From contig JBKHXX010000005.1 in the NCBI GenBank assembly GCA_046565765.1, forward strand, positions 1-5,492: a stretch of DNA of 5,492 bases. Direction: 5' to 3'. This document shows positions 1 through 5,492 of the stretch, in pieces; position 1 is the first letter of the stretch; each line of letters starts with the position of its first letter. The notes beneath the pieces were generated by a model. That model made no database searches, had not been told where the DNA came from, and saw nothing but the letters and a program-made list of their open reading frames with translations. A program made the translations under genes and the position numbers. This stretch comes from JBFMCT01 sp046565765 (GTDB lineage Bacteria; Actinomycetota; Acidimicrobiia; Acidimicrobiales; AC-14).

Positions 1-425
1 TCTTCAACCACAACGTCGAGGTCGTGCCGCGTCTGTACCCGGTCGCCCGCCGCGGGTCGCGCTTCGAGCGCTCCTGCCGCGTGCTGCGCAACGCCAAGGA
101 GATGGGCGGCGACGCGGTCACGACGAAGTCGGGCCTCATGGTCGGCCTCGGCGAAACGCACGAGGAGATGGTCGAGACGTTCGGCGTCCTGCGCGAGCAC
201 GGCGTGCAGGTCCTGACGGTCGGGCAGTACCTGCGCCCGACGGAGCGCCACCTGCCGGTCGTGCGCTACTGGCACCCGGACGAGTTCAAGGCGCTCGAGG
301 AGGCCGCGTACGCGCTCGGCTTCGAGCACGTCGCCGCCGGGCCGCTCGTGCGCTCGAGCTACCACGCCGACGAGGCGGTCAAGCACGACCGCCCGGGCGT
401 CGGGCCGCGCGCCGCCGCCGGCTGA
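1..425 (+). CDS. lipA: Lipoyl synthase, C-terminal part (5' end outside window)
   Basis: Radical-SAM enzyme that inserts two sulfur atoms into protein-bound octanoyl groups to make the lipoyl cofactor of 2-oxoacid dehydrogenases and the glycine cleavage system, in the cytoplasm. About 140 residues are visible, in the frame starting at base 3. They open with FNHN, then show VPRLYPVAR, the TKSGLMVGLGET block, VGQYLRPT and a final AAGPLVRSSYHADE, all typical of LipA in this order. The serine-containing RSSY motif (bases 351-362) is the family's C-terminal element that supplies a serine ligand to the auxiliary iron-sulfur cluster. The radical-SAM CxxxCxxC motif and the auxiliary-cluster cysteines lie upstream of the window and cannot be checked. 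Codon choice is distinctive: all prolines are CCG, arginines are nearly all CGC, and GTC is preferred for valine. The stop is TGA at 423-425, and the rhomboid gene follows in the same frame after 18 bases. Confidence 0.96.
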   Translation, partial: FNHNVEVVPRLYPVARRGSRFERSCRVLRNAKEMGGDAVTTKSGLMVGLGETHEEMVETFGVLREHGVQVLTVGQYLRPTERHLPVVRYWHPDEFKALEEAAYALGFEHVAAGPLVRSSYHADEAVKHDRPGVGPRAAAG

Positions 426-443
426 GCGAGACTCCCGCGCGGC
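404..443 (+). promoter_or_regulatory. Inverted repeat in front of the rhomboid start (possible coupling hairpin)
   Basis: GCCGCGCG at 404-411, near the end of lipA, is exactly complementary to CGCGCGGC at 436-443, which touches the GTG start of the rhomboid gene. The 24-base loop contains the lipA stop codon. No Shine-Dalgarno sequence is visible before this start. If it folds in the mRNA, ribosomes finishing lipA would cover the left arm and release the right one, coupling rhomboid translation to lipA translation. The repeat is seen directly; the function is inference, and GC-only repeats of this size arise by chance in such DNA. Confidence 0.3.
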
Positions 444-1148
444 GTGTTCCCGCTGAAGGACAACATCCCGACCGAACGGGCGCCGGTCGTGACGATCGCG
501 CTCATCGTCGCGAACGTCCTCGCGTACTTCCTGCTCCAGCGCGGCGGGTGGGAGATCACCTCGCTCACCGCCGGCGAGTGGAGCCGCGCCCAGGAGGCCG
601 CCTACCCGTGCGACCTGGTCGACCGCTGCCCGTCCGGCGAGCCGCCGCCCGGCCACGTCGCCGCGCCGGTGAGCGTGCTGACGAGCATGTTCATGCACGG
701 CAGCCTGCTGCACCTCGGCGGGAACATGCTGTTCCTGTGGATCTTCGGCAACAACATCGAGGACCACATGGGGGCGGTGCCCTACGTGCTCTTCTACCTG
801 ATCTCCGGGCTGGCGGCCGCGGCGGCCCATGTGATGGTCCAACCCGACAGCACCATTCCGGTGGTGGGCGCGTCGGGGGCGGTGGCGGGCGTCATGGGGG
901 CCTACCTGGTGCTGTTCCCGAACGTCCCGATCCGGACGCTGTTCCTGTTCCTGCTGATCTTCCTCCGCGACATCGCGGCCAAGTGGCTGCTCGGGTTCTG
1001 GTTCCTGCTCCAGTTCTTCACCAGCCCCGACGAGGGGGTGGCCTGGGTGGCCCACGTGGGCGGCTTCGTGTTCGGCGCCCTGGTGGCCCTGCTCTTCCGG
1101 GAACGGCTGCGGCGCCCCACCGTGCCGGCGTCGGAGTTCCCTTACTGA
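444..1148 (+). CDS. Rhomboid-family intramembrane serine protease
   Basis: A 234-residue multi-pass membrane protein that should cleave transmembrane substrates within the bilayer. The first membrane segment is about residues 14-31. A polar loop (about 33-86) with two cysteines (56 and 62) follows, then MHGSLLHLGGNMLFLW with the family's His90 and Asn94, which match the oxyanion-side HxxxN of GlpG. The catalytic serine is Ser144 in VVGASGAVAG, and the catalytic histidine is His204 in WVAHVGGFVFG. Further hydrophobic segments lie near 112-131, 145-160, 165-192 and 205-218, giving a six- or seven-helix fold. All active-site residues are present, so it should be active. GTG at 444 is the first start after the in-frame lipA stop, and the N-terminus FPLKDNIPTER is typical of bacterial homologues. 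There is no clear ribosome binding site. Codon preference changes roughly one third to halfway through the gene. The substrate is unknown. Confidence 0.95.
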   Translation: MFPLKDNIPTERAPVVTIALIVANVLAYFLLQRGGWEITSLTAGEWSRAQEAAYPCDLVDRCPSGEPPPGHVAAPVSVLTSMFMHGSLLHLGGNMLFLWIFGNNIEDHMGAVPYVLFYLISGLAAAAAHVMVQPDSTIPVVGASGAVAGVMGAYLVLFPNVPIRTLFLFLLIFLRDIAAKWLLGFWFLLQFFTSPDEGVAWVAHVGGFVFGALVALLFRERLRRPTVPASEFPY

Positions 1149-1149
1149 C

Positions 1150-1449
1150 GTGCGCGGCTCGGCGGCGCCCCGGCTGCCCCGCTCGACCGGCTCCACCGGC
1201 CGGTCGGGCGCCTGGTTCGCCGACGAGCGGGGCGTCGAGCGGCGGTTGAAGGTGACGTGGCACCCCGAGCGACGGATGTTCGTGCTCAGCGTGTGGCACC
1301 GCGACACCTGCACGGCGACGTTCCGCCTCCCCCTGGGCGAGGTGCCCCGGCTGGTGCGGGCCCTGGTGGAGGGGCTGGGCGGCGCAGCCTCGACCGCCGC
1401 CACCGGGGCGGCGCCCGGACCTCGCCGCCGGTGGCCGCACCGGCGGTAG
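1150..1449 (+). CDS. Small protein of unknown function (99 aa)
   Basis: I do not recognise a named family. GTG at 1150 lies one base after the rhomboid stop, a spacing typical of translationally coupled genes. Residues about 20-77 look like a compact domain: AWFADERGVERRLKVTWHP, then RMFVLSVWHRDTCTATFRLP, then an amphipathic helix-like stretch EVPRLVRALVEGLGG. The pattern suggests three or four beta strands followed by a helix, with one cysteine and several tryptophans and no signal peptide or membrane segment. The first 20 and last 20 residues are low-complexity, rich in Ser/Gly and in Ala/Pro/Arg. The structured core and its position in a tight gene row argue that it is real, although the other frames are also open over part of this stretch. 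The role is unknown. Confidence 0.7.
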   Translation: MRGSAAPRLPRSTGSTGRSGAWFADERGVERRLKVTWHPERRMFVLSVWHRDTCTATFRLPLGEVPRLVRALVEGLGGAASTAATGAAPGPRRRWPHRR

Positions 1450-1477
1450 CCGGCGACGACCGGACGGTCTGCTAGGC

Positions 1478-1484
1478 AGGAGGG
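1478..1484 (+). promoter_or_regulatory. Strong but tightly spaced ribosome binding site for the DUF1015 gene
   Basis: AGGAGGG is a near-perfect Shine-Dalgarno sequence, the only strong one on the plus strand here. AGGAGG ends only two bases before the GTG at 1486, closer than the usual five to nine. The protein homology nonetheless begins right at that GTG (PRFEPFAAVRY), and the next in-frame GTG, at 1531, would remove conserved residues. Confidence 0.5.
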
Positions 1485-1485
1485 C

Positions 1486-2673
1486 GTGCCCCGGTTCGAG
1501 CCGTTCGCCGCCGTCCGCTACTCGCCCGACGTGCCCCTCGGCGACGTGGTGGCGCCGCCCTACGACGTGATCGGCCCCGAGCAGCGGTCGGCGCTGGAGG
1601 CCCGCAGCCCGTACAACGTCGTCCACGTCGACCTGCCGCCCCAGGGCTCCCCGCCCGACCCCTACGGGCAGGCGCGTTGCCGGTTGGTGGAGTGGCTCGC
1701 CGAGGGCGTGCTCGCACGGGACCACGAGCCGGGCTACTACGCCTACCGCATGGGGTGGCGCACGGCGCAGGGCGAGGCCCGCCAGACGTCGGGCGTGCTC
1801 GGCCTCCTCGCCCTCGGCGACGGGCAGGGATCGGTGCTGCCCCACGAGCGCACGATGGCCCGGCCTCTCGGCGACCGGCTGGAGCAGTTGCGCGCCTGCC
1901 GGGCCAACATCTCCGCCATCTGGGCCCTCTCCCTGGCCGAGGGTCTGACCGCCCTCAGCGAGCCCGACACGGCGCCGCTGGCCCGCTGCACCGACGACGA
2001 CGGTGTGCACCACCGGCTGTGGCGGATCACCGCCCCGGCTGCGGTGGAGGCGATCGCCACGGTGGTGGGTTCGGCGCCGGTGGTGATCGCCGACGGCCAC
2101 CACCGTTACGAGACTGCCCTCGCCTACCGGGCCGAGCGGCGGGCCGCCGAGGGCGACGGCCCCGGGCCCCACGACTTCGTGCTGGCCTACCTGACGGGCC
2201 TGTCCGACGGCGAGCTGGGCGTGGGTGCCATCCACCGCCTGCTCTCGGGCCTTCCTGACGGCGCGGTGGTGCTCGACGCGCTGGCCGCACTGTTCGACCC
2301 CCAGCCGGCGGGCCCACCGTCGGAGACGTTGACGCAGCGGATGGCGGCCGAAGGCGGCCCCGCATTGGTGATCGCCGACCGGTCGTGGCTGCTGCGGCCC
2401 CGCCCGGACGTGGGCAGCCCGGGTTGGGTGGACAGCGAGCGCCTGGAGGAGGCGTTGACGGGCACGCCGGATCACGAGCTGTCCTTCGCCCATGACGCCG
2501 GCTCCGCCTTGGCCATGGTCGACAAGGGCGAGGCCCAGGCCGCGGTGCTGCTCCGCCCGCTGGCGGTGGAGCAGATCGCAGCGGCCGCCCGGGCCGGCCG
2601 GCGCCTTCCCCAGAAGACGACGTACTTCTTCCCCAAGCCCCGCACCGGCGTGGTCATCCGCTCGCTCGACTGA
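1486..2673 (+). CDS. DUF1015 family protein
   Basis: A 395-residue soluble protein, full length for the DUF1015 family, whose biochemical role I cannot state with certainty. Family blocks occur in order: FEPFAAVRY near the start, VAPPYDVI (residues 22-29), YNVVHVDLP (43-51), YYAYRM (84-89), HERT (120-123), IADGHHRYETAL (201-212) and LPQKTTYFFPKPRTG (374-388). The ADGHHRYE element resembles the nucleotide-site motif of ParB/sulfiredoxin-fold proteins such as the free serine kinase SerK. A small-molecule kinase role is therefore a reasonable guess, but only that. No signal peptide or membrane segment is visible. It is the last gene of the plus-strand row, 36 bases after the 99-residue gene. Its last 20 bases overlap the 3' end of the opposing SSB-like gene. 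Valine codons are mostly GTG and proline codons mixed CCC/CCG, unlike lipA. Confidence 0.92.
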   Translation: MPRFEPFAAVRYSPDVPLGDVVAPPYDVIGPEQRSALEARSPYNVVHVDLPPQGSPPDPYGQARCRLVEWLAEGVLARDHEPGYYAYRMGWRTAQGEARQTSGVLGLLALGDGQGSVLPHERTMARPLGDRLEQLRACRANISAIWALSLAEGLTALSEPDTAPLARCTDDDGVHHRLWRITAPAAVEAIATVVGSAPVVIADGHHRYETALAYRAERRAAEGDGPGPHDFVLAYLTGLSDGELGVGAIHRLLSGLPDGAVVLDALAALFDPQPAGPPSETLTQRMAAEGGPALVIADRSWLLRPRPDVGSPGWVDSERLEEALTGTPDHELSFAHDAGSALAMVDKGEAQAAVLLRPLAVEQIAAAARAGRRLPQKTTYFFPKPRTGVVIRSLD

Positions 2674-3031
2674 CGGGGCCGGCGGCCGCCTCGGAGATGC
2701 GGGCCGCGGCGCCGGCCAGGGAGGCCTTCACCCGCTTGGCGAAGCGGGCGGGCACGACCGCCTCGGCGACCACCTCGGTGCGGCTCTCGGTGCGGGCGCC
2801 AGCCCGGAAGAACCGTCGCCTGACCCGCCCCACCACCACCACCTGGGTGTCGGTGTCGAGGTCGGCCGCCGAGGCGGGCGCCTTCTCCCACACCACCGGC
2901 ACGCTCTCGGCCCGCCGCCCCTCGGCGGCGGGCACGGTGAGCTGGTACTCGACCAGGGAGTCGCCCGAGGGTAGGCAGCGGAGCTGGGCGGGCCGGGCCA
3001 GGCGGCCGACGAGGACGACGACGTTGGTCAT
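2654..3031 (-). CDS. Small single-stranded-DNA-binding-like protein (OB fold)
   Basis: A 125-residue protein with the layout of an SSB OB-fold. It starts TNVVVLVGRLARPAQLRCLPSG, matching the first strands of SSB, followed by SLVEYQLTVPA. Then come ESVPVVWEK, in the place of the SSB 'I.V..W.K' strand, DTQVVVVGRVRRR, in the place of the 'V.G.L..R' strand, and TEVVAEAVVP at the end of the fold (about residue 95). The tail (96-125) is short, Ala/Lys/Arg-rich and ends SRASG. It lacks both the long Gly/Pro linker and the acidic DDIPF-type tip that recruits repair partners in housekeeping SSB. It is therefore probably a paralogue or specialised SSB, not the replication SSB; this is inference. The ATG at 3031 is preceded by GTGGGGG (3038-3044), a weak G-rich ribosome site six bases upstream. 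It lies 79 bases downstream of the TPR gene behind its own promoter-like element. Confidence 0.82.
   Translation of the reverse strand: MTNVVVLVGRLARPAQLRCLPSGDSLVEYQLTVPAAEGRRAESVPVVWEKAPASAADLDTDTQVVVVGRVRRRFFRAGARTESRTEVVAEAVVPARFAKRVKASLAGAAARISEAAAGPVSRASG
2677..2717 (+). terminator. GC-rich hairpin just past the DUF1015 stop, possible terminator
   Basis: Bases 2677-2684 pair with 2710-2717 (eight pairs). After one bulged base, 2686-2689 pair with 2706-2709 (four pairs), leaving a loop of about 16 bases. The hairpin begins four bases after the DUF1015 stop and sits inside the end of the opposing SSB-like gene. No T-run follows, which is common for actinobacterial hairpins. Very GC-rich coding DNA produces such pairings easily, so confidence is low. 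Confidence 0.27.
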
Positions 3032-3087
3032 CGGGAACCCCCACGGGTACGGAGCGACGATCGAACCGGGGGGAAGCGGCGAGGAGC

Positions 3088-3110
3088 AGGCTACCGAGAG
3101 GGTGTGACAG
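3088..3110 (-). promoter_or_regulatory. Promoter-like element before the SSB-like gene, resembling the RecA-NDp/PafBC damage promoter
   Basis: Reading the minus strand, CTGTCACAC (3110-3102) is followed by eight bases and TAGCCT (3093-3088). The mycobacterial RecA-NDp promoter, activated by PafBC after DNA damage, has the form TTGTCRGTG-N8-TANNNT. TGTC, the purine, the N8 spacing and the TANNNT -10 hexamer match; the first T and the GTG part do not. Transcription would start near 3081, giving a leader of about 50 bases before the ATG. The element starts right after the TPR stop codon, so it lies wholly in the intergenic gap. Confidence 0.45.
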
Positions 3111-4223
3111 TCAGCTCAGCGCGCTCAGGCGCTCGGCGGTGTCGGCCAGGTCGGGGTCGACGGCGGCCACCCGGCCGAACAGGTCCCGGGCCCGCGGGGC
3201 GTCGCCCACCCGCTCGTAGAGGTCGGCCAGGGCGTACCACAGGCGGAGGTGGTGGGTGACGGGCCGGCGGGGCGACACGGGCCCCTTCTCCAGGAGGGCG
3301 ATCGCCTTCCGCAGCTCGCCCCGGTCGGCCAGGCTGCCGGCCATGACGATCCGCCCCTCGGTCACCAGCTCCGCCGACGGCGAGATCTCGCGCAGCGCCT
3401 CCCACAGGGACTGCACCTTGGCGTGGCGGCCGAGGGCCCGGTAGCAGTCGGCCAGCACGGGGTGCTGCTCCACCGACCCGGTCAGCCGGGCGAACGCCTC
3501 CAGGTGGGCGATGGCCGGTTTCCAGCGCCCCAGCCGGTACAGGGCCAGCCCAGCGAGCTCGCGGACGGTGGCGGCGTCGGGCGCCTCCTCGGCGAGTGGG
3601 CGGACGATCCGCCACGTGTCCTGCACGCGCCCCCGCTCGAAGGCGCGGGCCGCCTCGAGCAGCCGCTGCTCGACCTTGGGCGCCCGCCGCTCGCCGACCG
3701 CCTTGGCCACCTCGGCCGCCACCGGCGCCGGAGCACGACGGCGGGGGGGAGTCGGTCGGGGCGCGCCCCGGTCGCCGCGGTCGACGGCGCCCGCCGCGGT
3801 GTCGCGGACGTCGTCCTCCCGCACCCACCGGTCGGGCTGCCACGGCTCGGGGGCGCCCCGCTCGGGCTCTCTCGACGGGCGGGGCGGTGCGCCGGCATCG
3901 GGGGGGCGGGCGACGACCTGGCGGGCGCCCCGCCGGGCCACGCCTCCCCACTCGGGACGGTCGGTGCGGGGAGGGCGGGGGTCTGCGGCCCGCTTGCCCT
4001 TCGCCGGACCAGCCGGCCGGTCCCGCCGTGGCTCGGGTCGACCCGGGGCGGCCCCCGCGCCGGGCTCCCCCCAGACCCGGCCACCCGCGGCGGGCGGCGC
4101 CACCCGGCGTTGGGCGCGCTTGGCCGCCGCCGGAGGTCGGGCGGGACGCGCTCCACGAGGCGATTCGTCGGGTTGGCCGCCTCCCTGTGGACGCCGGCGT
4201 CCAGGAGCGGGGGGGCGGGCCAT
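3111..4223 (-). CDS. TPR-repeat protein with long Pro/Arg-rich N-terminal tail
   Basis: A 370-residue cytoplasmic protein; no signal peptide or membrane segment is seen. Residues 1 to about 168 are low-complexity, rich in Pro, Arg, Gly and Ala, strongly basic and probably disordered. One aromatic/charged patch, EPWQPDRWVREDDVRD (about 126-141), stands out there. Residues about 184-357 form tandem helix pairs of TPR type: EQRLLEAARAFERGR, ELAGLALYRLGRWKPAIAHLE, PVLADCYRALGRHAKVQSLW, GSLADRGELRKAIALLEKG and WYALADLYERVGDAPRARDLF. Such repeats are protein-binding scaffolds; the partner is unknown. I chose ATG at 4221-4223. A TTG 33 bases further upstream keeps the frame open but lies in the rRNA terminator stem, and neither start has a ribosome binding site. 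The gene follows the rRNA genes on the same strand and may be leaderless. A role connected with ribosomes or RNA is conceivable from the basic tail, but is speculation. Confidence 0.87.
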   Translation of the reverse strand: MARPPAPGRRRPQGGGQPDESPRGARPARPPAAAKRAQRRVAPPAAGGRVWGEPGAGAAPGRPEPRRDRPAGPAKGKRAADPRPPRTDRPEWGGVARRGARQVVARPPDAGAPPRPSREPERGAPEPWQPDRWVREDDVRDTAAGAVDRGDRGAPRPTPPRRRAPAPVAAEVAKAVGERRAPKVEQRLLEAARAFERGRVQDTWRIVRPLAEEAPDAATVRELAGLALYRLGRWKPAIAHLEAFARLTGSVEQHPVLADCYRALGRHAKVQSLWEALREISPSAELVTEGRIVMAGSLADRGELRKAIALLEKGPVSPRRPVTHHLRLWYALADLYERVGDAPRARDLFGRVAAVDPDLADTAERLSALS

Positions 4224-4229
4224 GGGGGG

Positions 4230-4256
4230 AGCGTACCCAGGCCCCGGACGCGGCAA
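4230..4256 (-). promoter_or_regulatory. Possible leaderless promoter of the TPR gene
   Basis: On the minus strand, TTGCCG (4256-4251) and TACGCT (4235-4230) are separated by 15 bases and resemble -35 and -10 boxes. The -10 box ends six bases before the ATG at 4223, so transcription would begin at or next to the start codon. This fits the missing ribosome binding site and the frequent leaderless mRNAs of actinobacteria. The -35 box partly overlaps the 3' arm of the rRNA terminator. The spacer is shorter than the ideal 17, so the call is tentative. Confidence 0.35.
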
Positions 4257-4288
4257 CGGAGGAAGGCCGGTTCGACCTTCCTCCGTTG
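4254..4288 (-). terminator. rRNA operon terminator hairpin
   Basis: A perfect 13-bp inverted repeat (4254-4266 with 4276-4288, arms CAACGGAGGAAGG / CCTTCCTCCGTTG) with a 9-base loop. It begins about ten bases past the 5S 3' end in the direction of rRNA transcription. No T-run follows on the minus strand. That is usual for high-GC actinobacterial terminators, but leaves open that it is an RNA-processing stem instead. Confidence 0.65.
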
Positions 4289-4297
4289 GCAGGATAA

Positions 4298-4415
<118 letters not shown>

Positions 4416-4473
4416 ACTTTGTCTCAAGAGGGCGCGGCCCCTGAGCACTTCAGAGCGAGCACAAACAACTAAT
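4416..4473 (-). other. 23S-5S internal transcribed spacer
   Basis: This short spacer holds no gene. On the minus strand TTTGTGCTC (4465-4457) can pair with GAGACAAA (4425-4418) with one bulged base, enclosing smaller hairpins such as CTGA/TCAG. It is probably a processing stem for separating the 5S and 23S precursors; the cleavage role is inference. Confidence 0.5.

Positions 4474-5492
<1,019 letters not shown>

Noticed and set aside
548..1249. 233-codon plus-strand frame overlapping the rhomboid gene
   Set aside because: It is a frame-shifted shadow of the rhomboid gene, which has a complete catalytic set.
1018..2493. 491-codon open frame on the minus strand opposite the rhomboid end, the 99-aa gene and the DUF1015 gene
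   Set aside because: It is antisense to well-recognised proteins and encodes His/Arg/Gly-rich low-complexity sequence typical of reverse frames of very GC-rich genes.
2472..3044. 190-codon minus-strand frame over the SSB-like gene and DUF1015 end
   Set aside because: It is Arg/Gly/Pro-rich and out of frame with the SSB-like protein, which has recognisable OB-fold strands.
3720..4220. GC-rich repetitive-looking stretch as a possible repeat or array
   Set aside because: It encodes the low-complexity Pro/Arg tail of the TPR protein; no regular repeat unit or spacers are seen.
4254..4256. TTG start giving an 11-residue longer TPR protein
   Set aside because: The codon sits in the rRNA terminator stem and has no ribosome binding site; ATG at 4221-4223 is more likely.

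Overview
The window looks like ordinary chromosomal DNA from a high-GC actinobacterium. The protein genes are very GC-rich, the three internal plus-strand genes all use GTG starts, and the LipA tail, the TPR protein and the small SSB-like protein have an actinobacterial, probably Acidimicrobiia-like, character. That class-level placement is from memory of protein style and was not tested by a search.

Plus strand, left half (1-2673): four closely spaced co-directional genes. They are the 3' end of lipA (lipoyl synthase), a rhomboid intramembrane serine protease, a 99-residue protein of unknown function, and a DUF1015-family protein. The gaps are 18, 1 and 36 bases, so they are probably co-transcribed, with translational coupling at the first two junctions. 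Minus strand, right half (5492-2654): the 3' third of a 23S rRNA gene, a complete 5S rRNA gene, a 13-bp hairpin that probably ends the rRNA operon, a TPR-repeat protein with a long Pro/Arg-rich tail, and a small OB-fold SSB-like protein. The two gene sets converge, and the DUF1015 and SSB-like reading frames overlap by 20 bases at their 3' ends. No stretch over 300 bases lacks a gene.

There is no mobile element, CRISPR array, toxin-antitoxin pair or obvious new system. The points most worth a second look are: a promoter-like element before the SSB-like gene with the spacing of the actinobacterial LexA-independent DNA-damage (RecA-NDp/PafBC) promoter; the lack of the usual acidic tip in that SSB-like protein; a possible leaderless promoter for the TPR gene abutting the rRNA terminator; a change of codon preference inside the rhomboid gene; and the unrecognised 99-residue protein. 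Functionally the genes cover lipoate biosynthesis, membrane proteolysis, translation (rRNA) and single-stranded DNA handling, and they do not form one obvious pathway.
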